Shown piece after piece: positions 1 through 5,628 of a DNA stretch of 5,628 nt. The translations under genes and the position numbers were made by a program. Where the stretch lies: assembly GCA_030641695.1 (NCBI GenBank), contig DAOWGY010000374.1, positions 1 through 5,628 on the forward strand, given 5' to 3'. Below the pieces are notes generated by a model. That model did no database searches. It worked only from the letters and a program-made list of their open reading frames with translations, and was not told where the DNA came from. This DNA is from Gammaproteobacteria bacterium. Its GTDB lineage: Bacteria > Pseudomonadota > Gammaproteobacteria > Steroidobacterales > Woeseiaceae. Each line of letters opens with the position of its first letter. Position 1 is the first letter of the stretch.

Positions 1-649
1 ACCGATCCCGATTGACCAGATTCCGAGTGGCGTCGATCAGTGGCACATGGATCGTGACTGCGTCGGCGTGCTGAAACAGCTGGTCGAGAGTTTCTGCCTG
101 CTCGACGCCGGATGACAGTTGCCACGCGCGTCGCACAGTAATCGCGGGATCGAATCCGACGACTTTCATGCCGAGCTCGAGAGCCACATTGGCTACTTCG
201 ACGCCGACAGCACCAAGCCCAACGACGCCGAGCGTCTTACCCGGTATTTCGAAGCCGACGAATTGCTTCTTGCCTGCCTCCACTGCCTTGTTGAGGCTCT
301 CCCCTTTCTCAGTCAGACCCCTGACGTACTCGCGTGCGTCGCAAATATTGCGTGCCGCGACCAGCAAGCCGGCAATCACGAGTTCCTTCACCGCATTGGC
401 GTTGGCGCCTGGTGCGTTAAAAACAGGAACGCCACGCTCCGCCATCGCCTCCACCGGAATGTTATTGGTGCCCGCTCCCGCACGCCCAATCGCCACAACA
501 GTGTCCGGTATGTCCATGTCGTGCATGTTGTGAGATCGCAGGATGACAGCGTCGGGATGCGCGATCTCCGAGGCTACCTCGTAGCGCTCGCGCGGAAAAT
601 GCCGAAGACCTTCCACAGCAATATTATTGAGCGTTAGAACTTTATACAT
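1..649 (-). CDS. serA: D-3-phosphoglycerate dehydrogenase, short type (3' end beyond window)
   Basis: Probable cytoplasmic NAD-dependent oxidation of 3-phosphoglycerate to 3-phosphohydroxypyruvate, the first step of serine synthesis. I translated the minus strand: the frame is open from ATG 649 to the window edge (216 codons visible). It starts MYKVLTLNNIAVEGL. Residues 55-66 (GRAGAGTNNIPV) and 78-90 (NAPGANANAVKEL) are typical of the substrate-domain segments of D-2-hydroxyacid dehydrogenases of the shorter (about 390 aa) PGDH type. The Rossmann dinucleotide motif GLGAVG is at 144-149, with the acidic residue expected at the end of the second strand at Asp167, which favours NAD over NADP. 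The catalytic Arg/Glu/His and any C-terminal ACT domain lie beyond the window. Directly downstream of serC, whose enzyme uses its product. ATG 649 has only a weak ribosome site: GAAAG at 658-662, inside a REP-like repeat. Another 2-hydroxyacid dehydrogenase is possible but less likely given the motifs and context. Confidence 0.9.
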   Translation of the reverse strand, partial: MYKVLTLNNIAVEGLRHFPRERYEVASEIAHPDAVILRSHNMHDMDIPDTVVAIGRAGAGTNNIPVEAMAERGVPVFNAPGANANAVKELVIAGLLVAARNICDAREYVRGLTEKGESLNKAVEAGKKQFVGFEIPGKTLGVVGLGAVGVEVANVALELGMKVVGFDPAITVRRAWQLSSGVEQAETLDQLFQHADAVTIHVPLIDATRNLVNRDR

Positions 650-656
650 ATGCCTA

Positions 657-688
657 GCTTTCGTTGGAGCGCTTCTCGAAGCGCGATT
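657..688 (+). repeat. REP-like unit a (32-bp perfect direct repeat, copy 1)
   Basis: Identical over 32 bp to the copy at 732-763. The hairpin GCGCTTCTCGAAGCGC is at 669-684 (7-bp arms, 2-nt loop, or 6-bp arms with a 4-nt loop). The repeat begins 8 nt upstream of the serA start codon, so in the serA transcript it forms the leader, and its conserved end supplies the purine-rich GAAAG (658-662) that is the best ribosome-binding candidate. Confidence 0.85.
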
Positions 689-699
689 ATGACTCAAAC

Positions 700-726
700 C
701 AGTCGCGCCTCTAGAGACGCTCCAAC
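700..726 (-). repeat. REP-like unit b (inverted, diverged)
   Basis: Read on the minus strand from 726, this matches units a and c at 21 of 26 positions, starting GTTGGAGCG. Its hairpin is at 705-720. Relative to units a and c, one stem pair changes from T-A to C-G on both sides (compensatory) and another from C-G to a T-G wobble, so the fold is kept although the sequence has changed. Confidence 0.75.
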
Positions 727-731
727 AGCTG

Positions 732-763
732 GCTTTCGTTGGAGCGCTTCTCGAAGCGCGATT
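732..763 (+). repeat. REP-like unit c (32-bp perfect direct repeat, copy 2)
   Basis: Perfect copy of 657-688, with its hairpin at 744-759. It ends 11 bp past the serC stop codon on the downstream side of that gene, leaving only positions 764-774 between repeat and stop. Confidence 0.85.
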
Positions 764-774
764 TCGTCAGAATT

Positions 775-1854
775 CTACCCGTTAACCCTTTCAAACTCCG
801 CCATGAATTCGATCAGAGCGTCGACAGCCGCTTCCGGGACCGCATTGTAGATCGACGCGCGCATGCCGCCGACTGAACGGTGACCTTTAAGGTTCGCAAG
901 CCCCGCCGCAACAGATTCTTCGAGAAATTTCGCGTCGAGCGATGCATCCGCGAGCACAAACGGCACGTTCATCCAGGAACGGCAGTTCTCGCGGACCGGA
1001 TTGGAATAAAAACTCGATTCGTCGATCGCCGCATACAGCTTTGAGGCCTTGCGATTGTTGATTTCGGCCATCGCCTCCAGACCACCGAGTCGCAGCAGAT
1101 ACTGGAAAACTTGGTCTGCGACATACCATGCGAAGGTCGGAGGAGTATTCGTCATGGATTCCGACTCGGCATACGACTTCCAGATCATCAGGTGTGGCAG
1201 GTTTGCAGGCGCACGTTCCAGCAAATCGTTACGCACAATGACAACAGTGATGCCGGCAGGGCCAATGTTCTTTTGCGCTCCCGCATAAATGACGCCGTAG
1301 CGACTGACGTCGATCGGCCGCGACAGGATTGTGCTCGACATGTCGCCGACCACGATTGCATCACCCGACGGCACGAAATGAAATTCCACGCCGGCAATCG
1401 TTTCGTTGGGCGTGATATGAATATAAGCGGCATTATCGCTTCGCCGCCAGGACGACTCGTCCGGAATGTAGGTGAATTTCTCGTCGGATGCGTCCGCGGC
1501 GATGTTGACCGTACAGAATTTGCGGGCTTCTGCTGCCGCCTTCTTTCCCCAACTTCCGCTTATGACGTAATCGGCTGTGTGCTCCGGGCCGGCCAGGTTC
1601 ATCGGCACCATGGACATCTGTAATGTGGCGCCACCCTGGGTGAACAAAACACTGTAGTCAGCTGGAATGGACAGCAATTCACGCAAATTGGCCTCGGCAC
1701 GCGCCGCGAGAGCAACGAAGTCCTTGCCGCGGTGACTGACCTCCATCACGGACATGCCGGTGCCTTCCCAGTCGGGAATATCGTCTCGGATGATGTCGAG
1801 TACTTCGAGCGGCAACGCCGCCGGCCCGGCGCTGAAATTGTAAACGCGAGACAT
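775..1854 (-). CDS. serC: Phosphoserine aminotransferase
   Basis: Cytoplasmic PLP-dependent class V aminotransferase. It makes O-phosphoserine from 3-phosphohydroxypyruvate and glutamate (step two of serine synthesis) and in many bacteria also serves pyridoxal phosphate synthesis. 359 aa, the usual length. It opens with the family N-terminus MSRVYNFSAGPAALP. PLP contacts are GGAT at 74-77, Trp102 in GSWGKK and Asp171 in VVGDMSS; the Schiff-base lysine is Lys195 in GAQKNIGPAG. Substrate-site residues His41-Arg42, Asn236-Thr237, His325-Arg326 and Arg332 match E. coli SerC as I recall it with a constant offset of three. Start chosen at 1854: the frame continues to an ATG at 1908, but that adds 18 non-family residues and overlaps gyrA. 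ATG 1854 has AGGA 10 nt upstream. It begins 19 nt after the gyrA stop, probably in the same transcript, and precedes serA. All expected catalytic residues are present. Confidence 0.97.
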   Translation of the reverse strand: MSRVYNFSAGPAALPLEVLDIIRDDIPDWEGTGMSVMEVSHRGKDFVALAARAEANLRELLSIPADYSVLFTQGGATLQMSMVPMNLAGPEHTADYVISGSWGKKAAAEARKFCTVNIAADASDEKFTYIPDESSWRRSDNAAYIHITPNETIAGVEFHFVPSGDAIVVGDMSSTILSRPIDVSRYGVIYAGAQKNIGPAGITVVIVRNDLLERAPANLPHLMIWKSYAESESMTNTPPTFAWYVADQVFQYLLRLGGLEAMAEINNRKASKLYAAIDESSFYSNPVRENCRSWMNVPFVLADASLDAKFLEESVAAGLANLKGHRSVGGMRASIYNAVPEAAVDALIEFMAEFERVNG

Positions 1855-1873
1855 GTCGCTTAGTTCCTGGGGG

Positions 1874-4408
1874 TCATTCCTCGTCGCCAATGAATTCGAT
1901 ACGCGCAAGGCCCACCAGTCGCTGACCGGACTCGACGCGGATCAGCCGCACGCCCTGAGTATTGCGGCCCTGGATCGAAATTTCGTCGACGGTCGTTCGG
2001 ACCAGCGTGCCATTGGAACTAATGAGCATGATCTCGTCGTCCTCTGCCACGAGCACCGCACCAACCGTACGACCGTTTCGCTCAGTCGTCTGGATTGCGA
2101 TGACACCCTGACCACCACGGCCCTGTATGGGGAAGTCCTCCACCTCCGTACGCTTGCCGTAGCCGTTCTCAGTTGCGGAAAGCACGAGACCATCGCGAAC
2201 GATGGACAACGCAATGACCTCATGACCCGTCGGTAACTTGATTCCCCGGACGCCCGCCGCGCCGCGGCCCATCGGCCGGACATCGGATTCGTGAAAGCGA
2301 ATGCCCTTGCCTGAGCTTGCGACTAGCAGAATCTCGGCATCACCGTCGGTGATCGCGGCATCAACCAGCTTGTCTTCATCGCGCAAGTCGATCGCGATGA
2401 TGCCACTCGCTCTCGGCCGCGAAAACTGGCTCAACGGCGTCTTCTTGACCGTGCCGCCCGAGGTCGCCATGAACACGAAACTGTCCTGGTCGAATTCCTT
2501 GATCGGCAAGATCGTATTAATGCGTTCGCCTGCGTCGAGCGGCAGAAGGTTGACGATTGGTTTTCCGCGCGACCCTCGACTGGCCTGTGGCACCTGGTAG
2601 ACCTTGAGCCAGTACATTTTGCCGCGGCTCGAAAAGCACAGAATCGTGTCGTGTGTATTGGCAATGAAGAGTTTGTCGACGAAGTCCTCATCCTTGACCT
2701 TGGTGGCTGAGCGCCCACGACCGCCGCGGCGTTGAGCCTGGTAGTCCCCGATCGGTTGTGCCTTGGCGTAACCGCCGTGCGACAACGTGACGACGACATC
2801 CTCCTGCGGAATCAGGTCCTCGATCTGCAGGTCGGAATGGTCCTGCACGATCTCGGTTCGCCGCTCGTCGCCGTAGCGATCACGGACATCGTGGAGTTCG
2901 TTGCGAATGACCTCCAGGAGCTTGTCCGGGTCGGCAAGAATGTCAGAAAATCCTTTAATTTTCCCTAATATCTCTTTGTATTCATTAATTATTTTATCTT
3001 GCTCAAGGCCGGTCAAACGATGCAGTCGAAGGTCGAGGATCGCCTGTGCCTGCACTGACGAAAGATGGTATCGCCCGTCAATGAGGCCACAGTCGGCCGC
3101 CAGACCATCCGGGCGCGTATCGGTTTCGCCGGCACGTTCGAGCATGCCGGTCACGGGTCCCGGCTCCCAGGGCTGAGCAATGAGTGCTTCCTTGGCCTCC
3201 GCCGGCGATTGCGAACCCTTGATGAGCGCAATGACCTGGTCGATATTTGCCAGCGCAACGGCCTGACCTTCGAGCACGTGAGCCCGATCCCTCGCCTTGC
3301 GGAGATCGTAAATCGTGCGCCGTGTAACAACTTCGCGACGATGCGCCAGGAATGCCTCAAGGATCTGCTTGAGGTTCATGAGCTTCGGCTGGCCCTCGTG
3401 CAGTGCGACCATGTTGATGCCGAAAACGCTTTGCATCGACGTTTGCTTGTACAGGTTGTTCAGCACAACATCCGACAGCTCGCCGCGCTTGAGCTCGATC
3501 ACGATGCGCATGCCGTCCTTGTCGGATTCGTCCCCGAGCTCGCTGATGCCTTCGATACGTTTTTCCCGCACGAGGTCGGCAATCTTTTCAATCAAACGGG
3601 CTTTGTTGACCTGGTATGGCAGCTCCGTAACGATGATCGCCTCACGCCCGGGTTTGAACTCCTCGACCCCGGTGCGCGCCCGTATGTAGACACGCCCTCG
3701 CCCGGTTCGATAGGCCGAGTAAATGCCCTGCGCTCCATTGATAATGCCTGCGGTCGGAAAATCAGGTCCGGGCAGGTGCTCCATCAATGCGGGAATATCG
3801 ATCTCGGAATCTTCAATCAGAGCAAGGCAGGCACTGACAACCTCATTGAGGTTATGCGGTGCGATGTTGGTCGCCATGCCGACTGCAATACCGGAGGAGC
3901 CATTGACGAGCAGATTCGGTATGCGTGTCGGCATTACCGACGGCTCTGTCTCGGAGCCGTCATAGTTTTCGGCGAAATCGACGGTTTCCCTGTCGATGTC
4001 GGCGAGCAGTTCGTGCGCGATCCTGGACATGCGTACTTCGGTGTAACGCATGGCTGCGGGCGCATCGCCATCCACGGATCCGAAGTTGCCCTGACCGTCC
4101 ACCAGCAGGTAGCGCATCGAGAATGGTTGTGCCATGCGTACGATGGTGTCGTAGACAGCCGAATCACCGTGGGGATGGTATTTGCCGATGACGTCGCCAA
4201 CCACGCGTGCGGATTTCTTGTACGGCTTGTTGTAGTCGTTGCCGAGTTCGCGCATGGCGTGCAGTACGCGTCGATGAACGGGTTTGAGCCCGTCCCTGAC
4301 GTCCGGCAATGCACGACCCACGATGACGCTCATCGCATAGTCGAGATAGGACTGCTGCATCTCCTCTTCGAGGCTGACCGACAGCAATTCCTGGGCAACT
4401 TCAGCCAT
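1874..4408 (-). CDS. gyrA: DNA gyrase subunit A
   Basis: The DNA-breaking and rejoining subunit of gyrase (A2B2 with GyrB), which introduces negative supercoils using ATP. 844 aa. The winged-helix/tower part covers about residues 1-530: catalytic Tyr122 ([10 protein letters not shown]) with Arg121, and the quinolone-determining region [12 protein letters not shown] at 76-87. Ser83 and Asp87 are both the susceptible-type residues. The GyrA box QRRGGRG is at 559-565, followed by the DNA-wrapping beta-pinwheel to about residue 838. The box confirms gyrase rather than topoisomerase IV ParC. The protein ends FIGDEE and lacks the acidic tail of about 30 residues found in E. coli GyrA (875 aa). ATG 4408 has AGGA 4 nt upstream and gives the conserved N-terminus. 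Codons for residues 471-490 are strikingly AT-rich. First gene of a probable gyrA-serC(-serA) transcript; a divergent deaminase gene lies upstream. Confidence 0.98.
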   Translation of the reverse strand: MAEVAQELLSVSLEEEMQQSYLDYAMSVIVGRALPDVRDGLKPVHRRVLHAMRELGNDYNKPYKKSARVVGDVIGKYHPHGDSAVYDTIVRMAQPFSMRYLLVDGQGNFGSVDGDAPAAMRYTEVRMSRIAHELLADIDRETVDFAENYDGSETEPSVMPTRIPNLLVNGSSGIAVGMATNIAPHNLNEVVSACLALIEDSEIDIPALMEHLPGPDFPTAGIINGAQGIYSAYRTGRGRVYIRARTGVEEFKPGREAIIVTELPYQVNKARLIEKIADLVREKRIEGISELGDESDKDGMRIVIELKRGELSDVVLNNLYKQTSMQSVFGINMVALHEGQPKLMNLKQILEAFLAHRREVVTRRTIYDLRKARDRAHVLEGQAVALANIDQVIALIKGSQSPAEAKEALIAQPWEPGPVTGMLERAGETDTRPDGLAADCGLIDGRYHLSSVQAQAILDLRLHRLTGLEQDKIINEYKEILGKIKGFSDILADPDKLLEVIRNELHDVRDRYGDERRTEIVQDHSDLQIEDLIPQEDVVVTLSHGGYAKAQPIGDYQAQRRGGRGRSATKVKDEDFVDKLFIANTHDTILCFSSRGKMYWLKVYQVPQASRGSRGKPIVNLLPLDAGERINTILPIKEFDQDSFVFMATSGGTVKKTPLSQFSRPRASGIIAIDLRDEDKLVDAAITDGDAEILLVASSGKGIRFHESDVRPMGRGAAGVRGIKLPTGHEVIALSIVRDGLVLSATENGYGKRTEVEDFPIQGRGGQGVIAIQTTERNGRTVGAVLVAEDDEIMLISSNGTLVRTTVDEISIQGRNTQGVRLIRVESGQRLVGLARIEFIGDEE
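2939..2998 (-). other. AT-rich codon island inside gyrA (residues 471-490)
   Basis: These twenty codons encode a segment of the helical tower/coiled-coil part of GyrA and stay in frame, but they are compositionally foreign to the gene. Only 4 of 20 third positions are G or C, against 12 of 20 in the preceding twenty codons and 14 of 20 in the following twenty. All four lysines use AAA, two of five isoleucines use ATA and the leucine uses TTA. The amino acids are themselves rich in Ile, Lys, Asn, Tyr and Phe, so part of the bias is dictated by the protein, but the third positions show a real shift. The encoded helix looks normal for the family. Confidence 0.8.
2988..3016 (-). promoter_or_regulatory. 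Candidate internal sigma70-like promoter within gyrA
   Basis: On the minus strand, TTGACC (plus positions 3011-3016) and AATAAT (2988-2993) are separated by exactly 17 nt. Each hexamer matches the consensus at five of six positions. It points toward the 3' third of gyrA and on to serC and serA. The -10 lies in the AT-rich island, where such matches arise easily by chance. Inference only. Confidence 0.3.
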
Positions 4409-4442
4409 AGATTCCTACTTTCTCAGCTCACAATCTCAGCGC

Positions 4443-4465
4443 GATTCCGGTCTCAGAGCGGAATC
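4443..4465. repeat. Inverted repeat in the gyrA leader
   Basis: GATTCCG (4443-4449) and CGGAATC (4459-4465) are perfect 7-bp arms around a 9-nt loop, beginning 34 nt upstream of the gyrA start codon. There is no T run after it in the gyrA direction, so it is not an intrinsic terminator. It could be an mRNA hairpin or a dyad operator, or chance. Confidence 0.4.
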
Positions 4466-4558
4466 CAGAGGGCGCGATTTATTGGGTTCAATATGAAAAA
4501 AACGTGTTGAATTTATGGGGCTCGGAACAACCCGAAATCGAGCTGTATCAAGGCCGTA

Positions 4559-4567
4559 ATTCTACCA
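4559..4567 (-). promoter_or_regulatory. Candidate extended -10 promoter for gyrA
   Basis: The minus strand reads TGGTAGAAT: a -10 hexamer TAGAAT (five of six consensus matches; plus positions 4559-4564) preceded by the TGn extension. No good -35 is seen 16-18 nt upstream, which an extended -10 promoter can tolerate. It would give a gyrA leader of roughly 140 nt. No better match was found nearer the gene. Confidence 0.35.
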
Positions 4568-4623
4568 TAGGAGAGCGCCTGAGAGCACCGTTTCCAGCCG
4601 TTTTGGACAGGGTCATGACGGCG

Positions 4624-4652
4624 CTGTTACTGGCTCACGTGAAGGGTATACT
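4624..4652 (+). promoter_or_regulatory. Candidate promoter for the MTA/SAH deaminase gene
   Basis: TATACT at 4647-4652 matches the -10 consensus at five of six positions. Seventeen nt upstream is CTGTTA (4624-4629), a weak -35 with three of six matches. Transcription would start near 4659 and leave a leader of about 48 nt. One copy of a 14-bp repeat fills most of the spacer. Confidence 0.35.
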
Positions 4653-4706
4653 GCGCTCTGATTTTCCCCTGCACGCAGCGCCCGAAAACGAGCTGGCTCA
4701 CGCGAA
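4630..4706 (+). repeat. Near-perfect 14-bp direct repeat in front of the deaminase gene
   Basis: CTGGCTCACGTGAA (4630-4643) and CTGGCTCACGCGAA (4693-4706) differ at one of 14 positions and start 63 bp apart, about six helical turns. The first lies in the spacer of the candidate promoter and contains the 8-bp palindrome TCACGTGA. The second abuts the start codon. This could be a pair of regulator sites or a coincidence. Confidence 0.5.
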
Positions 4707-5628
4707 ATGCAACACTGCGATTCCCTGATTGCGCCCCGCTGGTGCGTGCCGGTCGAACCTGCCGGGACAGTCCTCGAAGATCACGCGGTAGCGATCTCTG
4801 ACGATCGCATTATCGACATTTTGCCGCTTGATGAGGCACAAGTGGCCTATCAGCCCACTGTATTGCTCGAACGGCCCGATCACTTGCTGATACCCGGGCT
4901 CATCAATTCGCATACCCACGCCGCAATGACGCTTTTTCGGGGCCTTGCTGACGACGAACCGCTCGACGCGTGGCTGAACGACGGCATCTGGCCGGCCGAG
5001 CAGCGCTGGGCCAGCGCCGAAATGGTTCGCGACGGTACTGAACTGGCCATCGCCGAGATGCTGCAGGCGGGAATCACCTGCTTCAGCGACCAGTATTTCT
5101 TTCCGGAAATCGTCGCCGAGACCGCTGTCGACCTGCATATGCGCGCCGTCGTCGGTACACCGGTTGTCGATATTCCAACCGCCTGGGCGAATGACGCCGC
5201 CGAGTACCTGAGCAAGGGCTCAGAGCTCGTCCATGACACCTATGCGGATCATCCATTGATTTCGACCTGTTTCGCGCCGCATTCGACTTATACCTTGTCG
5301 GACGATTCGCTGACCCAGCTTAGAGTGTTGGCCGATCAGCTCGACGTGCCTGTTCAAATGCATCTGCACGAGACTGCCGCGGAAGTGGCTGAAGCAGTCG
5401 AGAATACGGGCATGCGCCCAATTGAACGGCTGGCCCGGCTCGGCCTCATGAACGCTTCGTTGCTCGCGGTGCACGCGGTGCACGTTAATGCTGCCGAGAT
5501 CGCGCAGATGGCGGTTGCGGGTGTTGCGATCGCACACTGCCCTCGTTCGAATCTGAAACTCGCCAGTGGCATCGCGCCCGTTGCCGATTTTGTGGGCGCC
5601 GGCATTTCGGTCGGAATTGGCACGGACG
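4707..5628 (+). CDS. mtaD: TRZ/ATZ-family amidohydrolase, probable MTA/SAH deaminase (3' end beyond window)
   Basis: Predicted cytoplasmic metal-dependent deaminase of 5'-methylthioadenosine and/or S-adenosylhomocysteine, in nucleoside recycling after S-adenosylmethionine use. 307 residues are visible of a family of about 440. Translation shows the amidohydrolase signatures in order: PGLINSHTHAAMTLFRG with metal ligands His69 and His71; APHSTYTLS with His192, a likely substrate contact; QMHLHET with metal ligand His219 and acid/base Glu222; VHAVHV with His256/His259; and the metal/catalytic Asp307 in IGTD, the last complete codon. The His192, His219 and Glu222 spacing matches Thermotoga TM0936, a known MTA/SAH deaminase, as I recall it. 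ATG 4707 is the first possible start after an in-frame stop at 4659; no clear Shine-Dalgarno precedes it. Diverges from gyrA. Substrate within the TRZ/ATZ/GuaD-like family cannot be proven from the visible part; the symbol is tentative. Confidence 0.85.
   Translation, partial: MQHCDSLIAPRWCVPVEPAGTVLEDHAVAISDDRIIDILPLDEAQVAYQPTVLLERPDHLLIPGLINSHTHAAMTLFRGLADDEPLDAWLNDGIWPAEQRWASAEMVRDGTELAIAEMLQAGITCFSDQYFFPEIVAETAVDLHMRAVVGTPVVDIPTAWANDAAEYLSKGSELVHDTYADHPLISTCFAPHSTYTLSDDSLTQLRVLADQLDVPVQMHLHETAAEVAEAVENTGMRPIERLARLGLMNASLLAVHAVHVNAAEIAQMAVAGVAIAHCPRSNLKLASGIAPVADFVGAGISVGIGTD

Larger units (their letters stand above)
657..763. repeat. REP-like palindromic cluster of three units (+, -, +) between serC and serA
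   Basis: The 125-nt serC-serA gap holds three related units. Two are perfect 32-bp direct copies (657-688 and 732-763, offset 75 bp), and an inverted, diverged unit lies between them (700-726). Each unit starts with GTTGGAGCG, contains a 16-nt hairpin and ends GCGCGAT or GCGCGAC. This layout, a short conserved 5' tetranucleotide before a palindrome with alternating unit orientation, is that of the REP elements of gammaproteobacteria, where the tetranucleotide is often GTAG and mobilisation is attributed to RAYT-type tyrosine transposases. No RAYT gene is visible here. No hairpin is followed by a T run on either strand, so it does not look like an intrinsic terminator, although REP clusters can affect mRNA stability between co-transcribed genes. 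REP-class assignment is inferred; the repeats themselves are seen directly. Confidence 0.85.
4409..4706. promoter_or_regulatory. Divergent intergenic region between gyrA and the deaminase gene
   Basis: 298 bp with no supportable gene. A short plus-strand open frame at 4504-4728 runs into the deaminase gene in another frame and has no recognisable features. The region must carry the start signals for both divergent genes. Within it I see an extended -10 candidate for gyrA, a -10 candidate for the deaminase, a small inverted repeat in the gyrA leader and a near-perfect 14-bp direct repeat. No tRNA, riboswitch or terminator is recognisable. Confidence 0.7.

Noticed and set aside
119..637. Plus-strand open frame of 172 codons across the serA region
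   Set aside because: The minus strand encodes an unbroken phosphoglycerate dehydrogenase with clear motifs over the same bases; the plus-strand product looks like nothing known.
744..759. Intrinsic terminator after serC
   Set aside because: The hairpin is GC-rich but no T run follows on either strand, and the same hairpin occurs in repeated units, so it is better explained as a REP-like palindrome.
1111..1623. Plus-strand open frame of 170 codons antisense to serC
   Set aside because: Shadow of the conserved serC frame; no recognisable domain, and the minus strand carries all the expected catalytic residues.
1855..1908. Longer serC beginning at ATG 1908
   Set aside because: It adds 18 residues absent from the family and overlaps the end of gyrA; ATG 1854 gives the canonical N-terminus with a plausible ribosome site.
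2939..2998. Intein, insertion or frameshift at the AT-rich island
   Set aside because: The reading frame is continuous, the segment aligns without extra length to E. coli GyrA (the GyrA box is shifted by only one residue) and no intein or transposon motifs are present.
4148..4183. Quinolone-resistance mutation in GyrA
   Set aside because: Residues 76-87 read [12 protein letters not shown] with Ser83 and Asp87, the susceptible-type residues.
3065..4510. Long plus-strand open frame (481 codons) antisense to gyrA
   Set aside because: It is exactly codon-aligned with gyrA on the opposite strand. In that frame stops arise only where gyrA uses TTA, CTA or TCA, codons rare in GC-rich genes. The protein has no recognisable family.
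4504..4728. Small plus-strand open frame upstream of the deaminase gene
   Set aside because: It overlaps the deaminase start in another frame, has no ribosome site of note and no family resemblance, and covers the probable promoters.

Overview
This window reads as a stretch of chromosomal housekeeping DNA from a gammaproteobacterium of moderately high GC content. The evidence is the GyrA sequence, which is close to E. coli GyrA in its N-terminal and gate domains and matches its numbering at Ser83, Asp87 and Tyr122. The gene neighbourhood also fits: gyrA followed by serC, with an MTA/SAH-deaminase-type amidohydrolase gene diverging upstream, resembles the gyrA-serC region of Pseudomonas and relatives. 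I cannot place it to genus from the sequence alone.

Layout. On the minus strand, read right to left, are gyrA (4408 to 1874, complete), serC (1854 to 775, complete) and a short-type D-3-phosphoglycerate dehydrogenase gene, serA (649 to the window edge, 3' end missing). gyrA and serC are 19 nt apart and probably co-transcribed. serC and serA are 125 nt apart, and that gap is largely filled by three REP-like palindromic units in +, -, + orientation. On the plus strand, from 4707 to the right edge, is a partial TRZ/ATZ-family amidohydrolase (probable 5'-methylthioadenosine/S-adenosylhomocysteine deaminase). The 298-bp gap between it and gyrA must hold two divergent promoters. I see a weak candidate for each, a small inverted repeat in the gyrA leader, and a near-perfect 14-bp direct repeat with copies 63 bp apart in front of the deaminase gene.

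How the genes relate. SerA and SerC catalyse the first two steps of phosphorylated serine biosynthesis (3-phosphoglycerate to 3-phosphohydroxypyruvate to O-phosphoserine), so they form a functional pair. GyrA is the DNA-cleaving subunit of gyrase and is linked by position rather than pathway. The deaminase would act in recycling the nucleoside products of S-adenosylmethionine use.

Most notable. I found no new multi-gene system. The signals the genes do not explain are: (1) the REP triplet, with a compensatory base-pair change in its hairpin and one unit lying directly in the serA leader; (2) a sharply bounded 60-bp AT-rich island inside gyrA (13 of 60 bases G or C, with codon use unlike the flanks), at whose upstream edge lies a good minus-strand sigma70-like promoter; and (3) the repeated 14-mer at the deaminase promoter.
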